A DNA stretch of 18,848 nt from Amoebophrya sp. AT5.2 (GCA_005223375.1 RXOD01004720.1:1-18848); one strand, 5' to 3'. Positions 1-13,000 are shown, counted from the first letter of the stretch. Numbers and translations: made by a program. Notes: a model not told the origin generated them from the sequence alone.

Positions 1-3000
1 GGACAGGCTACTACTCGCGCTCCTGCCGGACGGAGGAGCTGGCCTGCGAGAGTTCGTTTCGCGAGAACGATGTGGCTCGCTTGCAAGCGCTATTCGACTC
101 CGCGCAACTGCCGTGGGAGATTCGCGCCCCGCAGTCGGCGCCGGCGTACGGCCTCCCTGTGTCGGAGTTCACGAGTGAGAGTCAGAACGGTACGCGGTTC
201 GGGTGCGAGGAGCAGCTTCTTGTGCCCGCGGCCGTCCCGGTTCCGCTTCTGCCGAACGGCCCCGACGTCACGCTTGAGATGTGGCTCCGCCTCCACGACG
301 CGCTGCCCGCAAACAGCTACGACGACCCCAGTGGCCGCTTCGCAAACGCCCGTCCCGTGCAAATCCTCACAGGCCGCATCTTCCAGTGGTACCTCGGCAT
401 AGCGGCAGCCGCGGAAGGCAGTACTATTTCATCAGCTGCAGCAGGAGCGGGATCGGTGGGTGCGGCTCCGGTGCAACTCGTGCTGTTTCACGAAGGTTTG
501 ACCAGCGACCGGAGCCGGTTCCCGCAGCGGCGCTTGTACTCGCAAGCCTTCGCGCTCATGGCCAACGCGTGGACGCACGTTGCCGTCAGTGCCGAGAAGC
601 ATAGTAATTCAGCGTCCTGCACTGCTACGTTCTACGTGAACGGCCGGGAGGTTTCCGCGGAAACCAATCTCCCCTGCGCAGCCGCCGCCGCCGACGTCAC
701 GGGCTTTGCGCCGCCTTCCGCCATGTCGCCGGCCCTACTGGACGCGGTGCATCTAGGGGGGCCGAACTTGAAGCCGTATTTCGATATGTACGCAGCTGCG
801 GGGAACGGCGGATCATCGGCGAACCCTTTTCCGTATTACGGGAGGGACCACCCTGTGCTGGTCAATTTCGAACTGGACCTGGTCCGGTTGCACGGGTCCG
901 GCATTCCGGCCCACGCTTTGGGGTTCTTCACCTCGCCCCTCGCCACGCTCCGCATGTGTCGCGCGAACGGCAACGTGCACTCCGCCTCCCCGACGGACGA
1001 GCTCTTCGACGCGGGCAACTGCTTCCGCAGCACTGCGGCGCTGAGTACTGCGGGGATCCTGGAGGTGGCCCAACGCGGATCATCGGGCCCGGGATTGACG
1101 TCGTTGTGTGCAGGAGGTTTTGAGTGGAAGGAGGGGAGGGGGAGCTGCGTGAAGAGCTGCGACGCCAAGTCCGTCACAGTAGACTCCGACTCGTCCCAGC
1201 AGGGAACTACAAGCGTGAACGCAGGCAAGACCATCCGCTACCGCGCGCCCCGGACGTTTGACTTGGCCGCGCAATCTTCGGTGGAGGCGGGTGGGCAGTG
1301 GGCGGGTGGGCAGTGTGACTGCACGCTCGGCGAGTTCGCGGTGTGGCGGGTCGACGCGCTCCGGCTGCGCGGCGACGGTACGGTGGCCAGTGTGGAGGTT
1401 TTCGACGCCTCGTTGAATCTGATTCCGGCGTTTACCTACCAGGATCCCTCCCAGGCCAGCGCGTCCCTGAAGGACCTTTCCTTACCTGCCGGGTTGGTGC
1501 TTTCGGAGGGGGTTAGTAACAATGTAAGGGAGGTCGCTGTGCTCCGCGTGACGAAGGGAGCCGGCTCGGTGTCAAAGCTTACCTCCGTGGAAGTGAAGGG
1601 GGGGCTGGCTGGCTCCTGGCGGCTGGTCGACGCCTTCACCGACCGATGGTCGTTCACGGGTGGAAGCGCGGCGGTGGTCTACCTGCACCACCGGCCCGTG
1701 CACGAAGACGTGGACGCATGCGCGCCCTGTCCCGCAACCGCTGCAGGGGTCTCGAAGTTTCCGCGCACCGACGTCTTCAGCTGCCAGTGCGCGGCCAGCT
1801 ACGGCAAAGACTCGCTGGGGCGATGCCAACTGAAACGACAGGCGCTAGACATGCCCAGGATCGTGGCCGAGGTGACAGGTAGACATATGTCTTCATCCGG
1901 ATTCGGTTGCGATGGCTATGAGTTTTACGATAGAAGAAGTAAAGCCCGTTGTGTTACAAATATGCTGCGTTGTGCTCCTGCTTCTTCGACAATCCATAGC
2001 TCCGCACTCCATCAACAGGTTCCGCTACCACGACCGTCGCGCGCTTCCTCCCACCCTCGACTGCGATTATCCTCAGCCTCCCCGCGAGCATCGATCCCCA
2101 TATCACCGACGTCAGCTTCGCGACCATCCGCTACACGACGAACTACTCGCCCTACGACGAAACGAGCGACGCAGCCACCCCTGCGGCGGATGCGCTTGAC
2201 TGCGACGCTGGCAGCTCCGGAAGTAGCGGAGGTGCTCACGCTCAGACTAGCGGTGGCGGAAACGTCATGGAGGTTGCGGTGGGTGCGAACGTTGATGGAA
2301 GTGCGCGCCTGCAACTGCCTGCATTGACCCACCGCAACATGGTGATCCGGGCAATTGTGTGTCACCCGTTGCACGAGAAATCCGCGGTCACGCAAAGCGT
2401 GTTCACGACGAAAGCGAGTCTGCCCGACCCCAGCTGCGAGGTCGCCGCCGGCGTGGAAAGCGTCGTGCCGCCGGGGTTTGAGTTGAGTATGAGTTCGAGT
2501 TCGTCTTCTTCATCCTCCTCTTCCAGCAGCTCGACGAGTAGTTCGGCAGGTGGTGCAAACAAGGTGTACCGCGACGAGGTCTCCATTTCTTTGAACTCGA
2601 ATACGCCGACGATCGCTGGGGTGGTGATCAGGTACGTCTTCAACGACGACTTCGACAACGTGCACACGTTCAGTACCGCAACCGCCGCCGCGGTCAGTAG
2701 TATAAAAGTGTCAACAGCCGGGGCGACGAAAATCACCGCGTGGTCGCAGCGCGTCAGTTACGAAGACTCGCGGAGGGTGGACTGCGAATTCCGGGTCGAG
2801 AAGGAAAGTGGGGGTGGTTCGCCCGCGTCGTTGCAGTACTTGGGACAGACCCTGGCAGATCGCAGAGGCTACAGCAGCAACGACCAGGCCTGGACGTTTC
2901 TGTTGCCCCCAGAAATAACTGGGACAACTACAACCGGCACGAGCGCGAAAATCGACGTTTCCATCGCACCCGGCGACCCATCGGGAGCGATTGTGCGCAC

Positions 3001-6000
3001 CAAGCTGGTCCGCACCGAGTTGCGCACGTCGTCCGTTCCGGCAAGTACCTCGTTGCAAGTCAAGGATGACGGCCTCCTTGCCGCCCTGCCGGAGGGCGGG
3101 GGCGCGGTTTCGTTCAGTGCGGACAGTTTGCTCGCGAAGCCGGCGACCACCACAAAGGTATCACTTTTCTCCACGGTGAAACGGCCGGGCCTGGTCTGGT
3201 CGCCGGTTGCGCGACACAACTTCGTGCTGATCCGCTCGCGCACGCCGCAGCCGACCGTCGTGTTTGAGCCGACGGACGAGCTGCTGACGCTGCGGAATGG
3301 GCACCCGCACGCGCACTGGTTCGGCCGGAGGGGAACTACGACTTCTGACCAAGTAGCGGGTGTTGTTGCCGAAAGTGACCGCGCGACCATGCTCGCGCAG
3401 CCCCACAAGGCCGTTTTCCTCGGCAGTCCTGCTCCGGGAGGGGCTTCTACTACTTCTCCTTCCCCGCCAACTACACCGAGCCCAACCTTCCTCTTCGCGC
3501 TGCGGAAGCAGATCGCGGGTGAGAACGCACCCGGAATGGTCCCACGGTCGGCGCTTCACCTGGTCCAGGAGCTCTCGGCGAAAAACTTCAGCAGTCTCCA
3601 GGCCGCGGATGCGTTGCAGCTGCCGAAGCAGCGCAAGGTTTACCAAAGTCGCGCGGTGCGGGAGGACTGCAACTTGGCCACGCTTGACAGTTCTTTGACA
3701 ACCCCAACCTTGTCCGGGTTCCAGACGCTGTGTAGTTTCGACGCGAGCAAGGAAATTGTGACCCACATCGGGGACGACGTGGCGGTGTACGGCTGGCACC
3801 AGGACGAACTTGTGTCACAGCCGGCCGTTGCAAGGAGCCCCGGATTGGCGCTGCCACCCCCGAACCACCCTGACTTTGAAGCTGTCGCCCAGCTCACCTC
3901 CGCCTCCCCGGCCCGGGTCGTGCGGGACCAACGCACCCCGACAAAGGCGATCACAGGCACTGCAGGTAGGCAACACAGCGTGGTGGAATTCACGTTAACG
4001 CATCCGACGGCCGAGCGCGAGTACTGTACGCACGCGGTCGGGTTTTCGCTCCTGGGTCAGACCGGGCAGAGCCAGAAGTTGTCGACTTCTGCGGCTGGAA
4101 TATTAAACCCTGGAAACGACCAAAACGACAATCCATGCCTCCTGAATCCGAAGACGAGCGGCGACGCGGTCGGCGCCTGGAAAGCGGTGCCGGCGCACGG
4201 GGGTGCGGTTCAACTGTCCACTTCCCCGAGCGAAGCAAACAGCGTGAGCGCCAATGTTCCGGCAGAACTGAACCTCAACCTCACGATCTACTCGAGCGTG
4301 CGCCGCGACGGGTTTTTGCCCGCCTACCCGTTTCAAGCTTCGGCTCATCTCGTCGTCCTGCGGGAGCGCGCGCCGGCCCCGATTTTGATGCCGATACTTC
4401 CCTCTGCTAGTACGGCTTCTGGCCCGTCGTCCGCCTCCACCGCGCAGCGTCGTATCGCGAAGTTTCTTCTGTGGTCGCCGACCATCGCGCTGTCAACTAC
4501 CGGCGCTTCAGACTCAAAAGCCCAAGACTCAGGGGAAGACGCAGTTGGGGCCGCGCGCACCACCCTGAGCCTGTACGGGGCCGGGAGTGACAACCTGGGG
4601 GCTGCGTCCGGCGCGCCGCCCTCCCCCTGGACGCAAGCGTCCTTCACCACGGTCCCTGCCGACTCCCTCCTCGACGTGGTCACGGTCGCGGAAGGACTCA
4701 CGGACAACATCAACCAAGTCGTCACTTCCATCGACCAGACCTCTGCGAGCGGTACAGGTGGTCCCTGCACCTCGACGTTCCCGAAGGTGTGTCGCTTTGC
4801 GGGGGAGGTGAAGGCGGTGGCGGTGGTTGACGTCTTCAGTAGTGCGTTGAACGCGTTCTGCGGGTGGGTCGTTGGGCCCGGGCTGCGGGAGTCCACGGGG
4901 ACGTGCGTGGAGATCGACCAACCCACTCCTGCCGCTCTTGCCGCCCTCGCCCAAGACAGCATCGCGATCACGCTGCGCGTGAGCAAAATACTGGAGTCTA
5001 CGAGCCTCGCCAACGCGACGGCGAACGCAGCATCCTTCTACCTGGATCCTTCGGACGGTGCCGTGGTCGCGCCGCACTACGTGACCGAGCTCGATCTCGA
5101 GCTGGTGGCGGCGAAGCTCCCCTTCTCGTCTGTGGTACTTCAAGCGGAGGAGGATTCGGGGAGTACAACCTCAAGCGTCAGCGCTACGTTGCTGTCAACA
5201 ACCAACATCAATCTAGGCATCGGTCGCTTGGCGCTACCGCACCCTAGTACCGCACAATTTCGCCCCTACCGCACCTACGGCCTCCACGCCCAGTACGACC
5301 CGAGGCTTCTGCACTACGAAGTTGTCGCGAGAAACGCCGAACACATCAGCAGTGCCGTCGAAGGCGAAGCACAACTTCTCTCCAGCGCTGCAAAATTTTC
5401 TGCGGTGGTCCGCGTCCGGGAAGCCGAAGCGAATGCCGGGGCCGCGGGGAACGGAGTTTTTGGGACTCGTCCTCAGAACGCGTTGGTCACGCTCAAGCGC
5501 CAGGGCGTGCTGTCTCCGCCAGTACCGCGCGTTTCTGCCGCAACAACGAAAACAGGCCGCTTCCTCCGCTTCGGATTCGAAAGTGGATCTTCGACTTCTG
5601 CAGAGGCTTCGCCCCAGGCACCATCAGCAGCTCTCACCTTCGCGTTCATCGTGCTGTCCGACGTCGGGGATGAAAGTTCGAGTTTCAATTGCAGCTCGTT
5701 CGACGCGATCACATCCGTGAGCAGTCTTGAACTTGGGAAGAAGCAAGTCGTCGCGGCGCAGGCATCGCAGGCGGCACTGCTACCTGGGCTCAAGAATATC
5801 GAGTTTGTGGACCTCAACAGTGCTGCAAACTCGGCCTCGGCGGCGATGGAGACCGAAGTCACGACCCCTTCCGAGTCGCCGTCGGAAAGCGGTGGCGAGA
5901 ACCAGACGAATCTTGCCGAAGCTCCGAGTGCGTCATCCTCGCCTTCCGTGAGCATTCACCGCCTGACTAGCCGGCTGACCCAGGAGGGCGGCGAATCCGG

Positions 6001-8794
6001 GAAAACGAAGCTCCTGGTCTGGACGACGGCGAAATGGAGCGTCGAAAATGGCGGAGGTTCTGCCAGCACAAAAACCCTTTCCGGATCCTTCGACCCCTTT
6101 TCCGCCGCAGGCAGGCGCAGGTCCTCGTCGGAGTCCGCCGCTTACTCCGAGAACAATCTCGAGCTTCACCTCGATTTCCTCCCGCCACAGGCGACGGGGA
6201 ATCGCAATGCCGGCTACAACCTCTGCGTCCGCGCGTTCTCCGACGGCAACCTGAATTACGCCGTGTCCCCCACCGCCACGATCCGACAGCTCGGGAAGCA
6301 CGACAACTCCTGGTTCTCGCTCCCCCACAGCCGCGTTGCGGTCTTCGAAGCGATCGTCCGCAACTTCGAATTCCGCGCGGTTGCCGACGGCGGCTACTTC
6401 GACGAAGGCTTTTGGCGCCGCGAGTTGTCCGCGGTTCTACAAAAAGAGTTCGCGCTGCCGACGACGGAGTGGGTCCGGTCGCTGCAGTTTTCGGCGGGCA
6501 GTCTGAAGATAACCGCGGAGATTTTCACGACCGGGGAGCTCACGCGGACACAGGCAGACGCCGTCGTGAACGGAATCGCAACCGACGTGCTGCCGAAGGT
6601 CGTCGGAATAAGTACTAGAGCAGGTGAAGGAGAGTTTTCCGTCGAGCTAACCTCCTTCCACGGAGCGAGCGTTCACCCAGCCGACCAGGTGAACGCCCCG
6701 GGCAGCGGCTCCTCTCCCGTTTCCTCAACTGACAGCACTGGCGCAATCGTCGTCGCCTGTTTGTCTGGCGCCATTCTGCTCGTGCTGGGAGTGATTGGGC
6801 TGTTTTTCTATCATAGGTTCAAGATCAAGCCGGAATTTTGGAGGAGAAAGCAGCAGAAGCTTCTGGACGCAGAGAGCAGGGCCCTGGACGAAGTCAGCAT
6901 CGCGCTCGAGGAGGGGGGGGCAATTGAAGATGACGAGTGCGAAGTCATCGAGCTGTTCGAAGGTCAGGGGAAAGACGCCGTGGTCACGAAGCAGAAAACC
7001 TTCAGCTCGTCGTGGTTCGCTCGGCGGAAAAACCTGATCCCGGAGGGCATGTGCGTGTTTTGCGCGGGCCGGAGAAAAGCGTGCATTCACGGGCTGAAGT
7101 CCGCAATGGCGGACAAAAAAACGGACCAGCGGTTCTCGTGCTGCCAGGAATGCTTCCCACAGTGGTTTCCGCACTACGACGGAAAACTCGACGGTCGGGA
7201 CGAAGACATCTACGCCGAGCAGCTGCCGCCAATGCTGCTGTTGGCAGACGACGGTCGTGAAGCCGCGGTTAAAAAAAAGAAGACCTCCTCCTCCGACCAC
7301 AAGGGTGGCGTTGGTATCGAGGGGAAGATATCGACAGGAACAACAAGCCGAAGCAAGAAAGCCTCCATGAAGGCCTTGGCGTTGACGGACGGCGCGGCCA
7401 CGGAAAGTGAGTATGGTGGAGAAGACGAGGATGGCGATACGGGAGAAGCCGAAAGTGCGAGTGCCGCGCAGGAACACGAAGATCTGGAGCTGGATGAAGG
7501 ACGAAGCGACGACTTCATCGAAGAGAACAACGATGAGTCATCCATTGATGAGGTAGAAGATAAAGATATCGAGGACGGCTACGAGGAGGAAGAGGCGGAG
7601 GAAGAAAGCGGCCTCCTTGGCGAAGATGAAGACGAGGAGCAGCACCTTGAGGGAGATTACGATGAGGACGAGGCTGAAAATGCCGAAAGTCACGCGCTCG
7701 ACATTGCCATAGAAGGTGCGCCAGCTCTACTCGAAGAGGCCCGTGCTGGCAAGGAAACCGCGAGCGCCGGCGGCGTTCTTCTCCCTGTTCCCTGTTCTCC
7801 TGAAGAAGGATTGGGAGCCGAAGCTGCCTCAAGCGGAGTCAGGTCTTCGCAGCGGGACAGCAGGCGGGCAGCTGGGATGCTGTCCCGCTGCGAAGACCTG
7901 GAGCAGGTTTCGCAGTGCGATGCTGTTGCAGCTGCCTCCCACGAAGATTGCAGCCGCGGCTCTCTGGTTGTCGTGCACGGCAGCCGGACGAGCCACAGCG
8001 GCCGCAGAAGCCGTGCTAGTGTGACACAGATGAACCCAGACGATTCGCACGAAGGAGCCGAACCAGAACTAGGGAACCTCCCACTTTCGCCCCCTGGTCT
8101 AAGCCTCGCAGCGGTGGATGCTCTTCTTGCACCCCCCACCGACGCCGGGGAACCCGGGAACAGGAACACTTCTGCCTTCGAGTCGGGAGTCGGGGAGGGA
8201 AATTGGGACTTCCTGTTCACTTCCATGGTGGACGACGCGCCGCTTACGTTTAGGAGGCCGAGCGCTTTGCCCGCGCCTCCAGATGTCGTCGGATTCCTGT
8301 CAGCTGCACCGAGGCCGACACCTCCCACCGCTTCTTTGGAGAAGAAGTCGAAAAATGAGAAGCGGGGGAAAAAATCAGAGAAAAACACTCTGCGCACGGA
8401 CGAGGAGATGGAGAGCAGAACCAGAAGAAGTCGAAGCAGGCGAAGCAACCATAGAAGTACCTCCGGAAGTAGGTGGTCGCGCTTTTCCTATGGGGAGGAA
8501 GATGGAAAAAGGAGGACCCGCAGCAGTGCGAAGAAGAAGAAGAAGAAGGATGAAGACAAGAAGAATAAAAGCAGCGCCTCGTCGGTGTCGAGGTCAAAGA
8601 AGTCGCGGGATGATCGCGATCGCGAGCGGAGCGAAGCAGACCGTAGTTGGGGGAAGTCGGTGCGAGAAAGTAGATCCGGGTCGAAGAAGAAGAAGAAGAA
8701 ATCTTCACTCAGGTCGGACTCGTCCGATGTCGCTGACGCGGATCAGGAAAAAAAGAAAAAGAAAAAAAAGAAATCGCACGCCGCGGAGCCGTAA
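1..8794 (+). CDS. Giant single-pass membrane protein with LamG-like ectodomain (5' partial)
   Basis: Exons run from the window edge (first whole codon at 3) to 1878 and from 2019 to the TAA at 8792-8794, giving 2883 residues here; the start lies upstream. Residues ~75-325 look like a LamG/concanavalin-type domain, with hydrophobic strands, a WTHVAVS motif and FYVNGREV. Cys-rich segments follow, including CAPC to C608 (residues 573-608), which resembles EGF or ephrin-receptor-like modules. The long ectodomain has a Ser run and recurring stretches such as IRYTTNYSPYD followed by VIRAIV, which recall chitobiase C-terminal/Ig-like modules (weak inference). One membrane helix (~2200-2224, nt 6740-6814) is followed by basic residues, so the C-terminal side is probably cytosolic. 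The tail has C2304-x2-C2307-x6-C2314-x-H2316 and CC-x2-C at 2333-2337, possibly zinc-binding, then a Glu/Asp-rich region and a Lys-rich end. It is probably a surface receptor or adhesin; family and ligand are not recognised. Confidence 0.8.
1879..2018 (+). other. Spliceosomal intron (140 bp, GT-AG) in the membrane-protein gene
   Basis: The upstream exon reads in frame 3 and ends GTGACAG|GTAGAC (phase 1). The downstream exon reads in frame 2 from CAACAG|GTTCCG. Removing 140 bp restores one frame (V-T-G-S-A-T-T) that stays open to 8794. Frame 3 stays open by chance past the donor to 2327, but its content becomes Arg/Pro/Thr-rich noise, while frame 2 contains sensible strands such as FATIRYTTNYS. 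Both junctions share ACAGGT. I see no terminal inverted repeat. Confidence 0.8.
2492..2544 (+). repeat. Serine-codon low-complexity tract
   Basis: A run of mixed Ser codons (AGT, TCG, TCT, TCA, TCC, AGC), broken by one Thr, lies in the ectodomain. Codon use is mixed, so it is not a pure trinucleotide expansion. It is probably a flexible linker between two ectodomain modules. Confidence 0.75.
7840..7900. repeat. Perfect 23-bp inverted repeat inside coding sequence
   Basis: The left arm 7840-7862 (CAGGTCTTCGCAGCGGGACA plus GCA) is the exact reverse complement of 7878-7900, with a 15-nt spacer at 7863-7877. The pair could form a 23-bp hairpin in DNA or mRNA. It lies in the cytoplasmic-tail coding region and translates as SSQRDSRRAAGMLSRCEDLE, so it does not break the frame. 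I found no convincing target duplication around it. Confidence 0.9.
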
Positions 8795-10095
8795 CGGGCA
8801 GTTGATGTCAAGAAACAGATTTACCACCAAGTGGGCCAATAAATGAACACACAGAAACCAAGTCCGCCACAATTGCAACGTCTGTGTCATACGAGTTGCT
8901 AGCGAACGAATTCTTCTAGCACAGTGTCTCAACGATAACATCGTCCAGCATATTATCGATTTCTCCGAAACGACACGACGAATTCCCGACTTCATAACTA
9001 ATCCAGAAAAAGCAAAATCCTATTCCTAAGTCGCACCCGCAGCGTTAGCGTATCGCTCACTCTTGTTTTTGAACGAAAAAGCTCAGCTGTTGCTCTCTCT
9101 CGATTGAAACCCTTTTTCAGCAGCGGAAGGCGCACACACGTGACAAATTTTGCCTCATTTCCGAGAAATACACAGCATGCCAATGCGCCCAAGTTTTTGC
9201 AGGGTGAAGTATCCTCTGGGATTCCTTGTCCCAACACCATACACTATGTAACGCATGTGCATGACCGTAACAGCGAACAAATTCAATAAAGCGGACAATG
9301 CGCATAAGCTTCGGAAATGAATGACTTTCCCTCGCCGGCTGGTACTTTATCTACGTACGTGTACTAGCAGTAGCAGCTCCTGCGTCCATAAAAACAAATG
9401 ATCCGCTCCCGTTGAAAGACCTGTCAATCGTGGAAGATGAAGACCTCAAGAAACTTCCGCTGTGGTTCCCTCGTGGTCATCAGTGCGCTCCCTTTGATAT
9501 ATTGACGCCAGAAAGTAGAGTTCTCATGCGTGCAATTCATTGCAAAGAAGTGGCCTTCTTGATTGATAAAGTAATACGTGACGGTTCGTGATCGTGACGC
9601 TGAGGTTGACCACCCCAGACACACCACCTTGATGTAAGCGTAAAGTAGCCAGTAACGGAACTCGACCTCACTCGTTGACGACCTCTTTTTGGCAATATTA
9701 GGCCAAGCGAATACTGCGCCCCGGATTTGTTTCCAGTGCCAATTGATTCTGATTCTCGTGGTCGCGAACTAGCAAACTGAGTAGAGTCGATTTTTGCGCT
9801 GCCGGCTTTACTTTCTTTTACTTTGGATCTTCAAAGGCGTCGAGCGATTCTTTGATCAGCATCACGACATCGGGTAGTATTCCTCGTACCAGAGCATATT
9901 TCTTTCTTCATTTGCACTCACAACAATCTCACAACAATCGCTCGGAAACCCGTTTCTCACGCCGCACATCGGCACAACTACAATCGCGCCATCGCCACGA
10001 CGCCCGCGATTCGCACCACCTACTTTCGATCGGCGCGCTTGTCCCAAACGGCAGGCACGACCAGACAGCTATCGCTGGGCAGGGATTGTATCGGG
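8795..10095. other. Intergenic spacer with presumed 3' and 5' UTRs
   Basis: About 1.3 kb, richer in A and T than the flanking exons. AATAAA occurs at 8838-8843, 44 nt after the receptor stop, and again at 9285-9290; either could be a poly(A) signal, but use of that hexamer in this organism is unknown. Only short unconvincing frames occur (80 aa on the minus strand at 8998-9240, 67 aa at 9424-9627). No tRNA, rRNA, spliced leader or repeat array was recognised. Confidence 0.5.
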
Positions 10096-13000
10096 ATGGA
10101 GCAGAGCCATGGCAGCATCCAGAGTACGCGTCGCGTTGTTCTGGAGGAGAATAGCACCGCCCGCAATAAAAAGCAGATCGGCGGCGAAGAGAGCAGCTCT
10201 TGCGGCGACTACTACATTCCCGAGTGGACGAATGGAAGCGAGGCTTCCGCCCTGGTGGGCGAGGCGGGGAAAAAAATTCAGGGCCTCCTCGCGGATGACT
10301 CGGAGCAAGGCAGTCAAGCATTCGAGGCGAGTGGCGTGAGCCGCTCCCACTGGTCCAAGGAGCCTAGCAAGGTCCTGGAGGCAAGCAAGGTCCAGGAGCC
10401 CAGCCACGTCGAAGAGGAAAGCACAATGGAGGCAGTCGTTATCGGGAAAAGGGCTGCGGACGGGAGCGACAAACAGCAACAGGTGACCGTGGTACTAACA
10501 CCAAAATACAACTCTTACTTTTAGCTGCGCTGCAGTATCAGTGAAGAACTTCAGCTCCAGGATTAGGTCCCCTATAAAGAGGTACTTAAACAGAATGAAA
10601 AATAGGGCGTGCTATCTATCATGCTGCATGTATCCTTTTTATAGATAGACTTTCTGGCTGTCCAGGCGAAGATGAAGCCGAAATCCACCGCGAGGACGCG
10701 TGGCCCGCATATCGAGATGAGTGCGTCGGAGGCTTCGGTGCACCTGCTGAGCCGGAGCGCAAAAAACATCAAGGACGCGATCAAGGCCGACGAGGTGCGC
10801 GCCGGACGCCCCAGGCAGAAGCGCAAATCCTCTTCGTCGGCGATTGTTGACGGGGAGCCGGACGCGAAAAAGGTGAAGCCCACCAAGAAGAGCGACACTT
10901 CTTGCGGGGGTGGAGGGCAGAAGCAGAGTCCTCTTGGCGTCGGCGCAACTACGGTGGCGGGGCTGAGTGCTGCGGAACGCAAGCTCGTGCTACAGGAGCC
11001 ACCGAAGACAGTAGGGACTACGTCGTCTTCCAAGAGGAGCAAAACTGGCGCCCCCAACTCCGACTACTCCACGTTTCCCCCGATGGTTGCTTCGAAGGGC
11101 TCCGCCGGAAAAAATATCAGCTCTTCCTCAGCGAGTCATAAGAAGAGCGGCGGCAAATCTGTGTCCACTTCTACGAAGGTGAAGGCGTCTTGCGACCCTG
11201 GAGGTCACTTCTCCGACAACGGGGGCTACAACAGCAGCGCCACGACCACAACGGGCGTTGGGTCGAGCCACCAGATCAGCAGCGGAATCCCCAGCACGCG
11301 CAGCAGTTACAACTTCTCCAACCACCACTCCGGCGACGACTTCACACCCGTGGCCGCTTCCTCGACCTCTCGCAGTCACCCGAAGGAGCCGCCGGCAACG
11401 CGAACGCGATTGCCGCCGGCTCCGCGCCCGCCGTCGGCTGAGGAGCATGCATCGGCCAGGAGTCAGACGGCAGCGGCGCGCGAAAAAGAAAGAGAACGAG
11501 AACAGCAGACGCAGAACAAGAACACGTCCCGAACAACTACGACCACGGGAAAACGTACCACGGGACGCTGCAAAAATGGCCGCATCCGGGGCTTGTACCT
11601 GCCGGAATACGCGGAAGAGGACGAACGAGACCCGCTTGGAGAGGGGCACAAATTGTCCCACTGCGAGCAAATCATCGTTTACGATCGCGAACAGCGGAAC
11701 CGCACATCAAGAGCACAACGGCAAGCGAGTGGTGGAGATGGGAAGACACGGTGGGACCACAATCCTGCGCCGCTGGTCCCGGTGCAAAAATCCACGGCGT
11801 CGTTTATGTCTGGGGCTACTTCGACGTCACGGCGGATTGCGGCCAGTAGCTCTGCGACCTCGCACGCCGCGGGAAGGGGAACTAGAACTGCAACGGCAAG
11901 CGCCCAGCATGTCAATATTCGAGCAGGGAGCTCGACTGCGCAAATACCGGGGACAGGCGCAAACAACATTGTGGTGAATCCCGTTCTCCCCGGAGATAGC
12001 CAGGGCCAGCAGCCGCGGGGGCGCACCGCGACGCCCAAGAAACAGGCGAAGCCTCCACCGGCTGAAAAATCCGAGTTTGACGAGGAGGATTGCAGGCGGA
12101 ACCCCAAGGACTACCTCTGTAGGGACGAAGAGGTCATCATCACTGCTAGCAGCAAAAACGAGCTCTACCCGCGGTTCAATTACGACGCGGACTGGGATGA
12201 CAATTTTGGCGATAATCGTGGGAGTTCCTCGAATCCTTATTCTCTGAAGCCGCCGTGTCAGTCCGGACGCATGGGACTCGAGACCGCGAGGCGAAAGGCC
12301 GAGAAGCGCGGGTGGATCAAGTTGGACGAGGGAAGCTACATCGCGGGAAAGCTGCAGGATAAGCACTACAAGGAGGACGTTTTTATCGAGCCTGCAACCG
12401 GCAAATACATCCGCCGCGTGACTATGGCCGGACCAGGTGGGAAGTGGGTACCTGGTTAGTGCTAGGTGATGGGTCCCCCCTTTCGGGCGGATTGCCCTAG
12501 GTGGCGACTGCGTCAAGGCGCCCGGCGCGAAGCGCCGGGCAGTTTCAGAGATACCCAATTCTTGTGGGGAGTAGGAACGGCAGGGAAGTGAGCCACTGCG
12601 GGGAGCAGGGAGAGGAAGGTCATGGAATTGACAAGCCGGTAGCTAGAGTGAAGCTAGAGCATGACAGCAGGAGAAAAGGGGACCCCTTCTAGGGCGGCGC
12701 TTCATGGTTAGCTGCGGGGTGGTGCTGCAAGGGTGGCAGGCTTGCCAACCCACCGCAGACGGCCGCTTTTGCCCCTAAAACTCCAGGCTTCCGAGTAGAA
12801 CCACCGAAGGGGACCCCGAAGAGCCCCAAAAAAAAATCGCTTGCCTCTCACTTACTTATCACCTGGTCTCACCATAGTGACCGCGCGCAAGGACGTGCTG
12901 GACGAAAGTGACGAAGCAATTCGGGAGCCGGGAAAGGGACTGGGGATGTGCCGACAACCGCTGGAGGGCACCACCTTCTGGGACAATAACGAGAAATACG

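Noticed and set aside
1879..2327. Read-through of the first receptor frame beyond the donor to a stop at 2327
   Set aside because: The content turns to Arg/Pro/Thr noise after 1878, while splicing gives a continuous sensible frame of over 2800 residues.
6725..7477. 250-aa open frame on the minus strand
   Set aside because: It lies wholly antisense to the membrane-helix and tail coding region and has no recognisable domain. Long antisense frames are expected in GC-rich coding DNA.
7690..8448. 252-aa minus-strand open frame with hydrophobic start
   Set aside because: Its Leu-rich start is the antisense of the Lys/Glu/Arg-rich tail. It is a mirror of the real gene.
8118..8846. 242-aa + frame rich in Arg/Lys overlapping the end of the receptor gene
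   Set aside because: It is the shifted-frame reading of a purine-rich Lys/Arg tract. The longer frame is continuous with the receptor.
8998..9627. Small minus-strand frames (80 and 67 aa) in the first spacer
   Set aside because: They are short, of unremarkable composition, with no motif or splice continuation that I could find.
10525..10665. Use of the TTTTAG at 10524 as acceptor after the TACTAAC motif
   Set aside because: It gives a good branch-to-acceptor distance, but the frame-1 reading meets a stop at 10564 and the frame-2 reading at about 10645 before the next ORF. I kept the longer phase-0 intron with low confidence.
11827..12558. 243-aa minus-strand open frame
   Set aside because: It is antisense to the KptA-like exon 2 and runs into the intron element; no family features.
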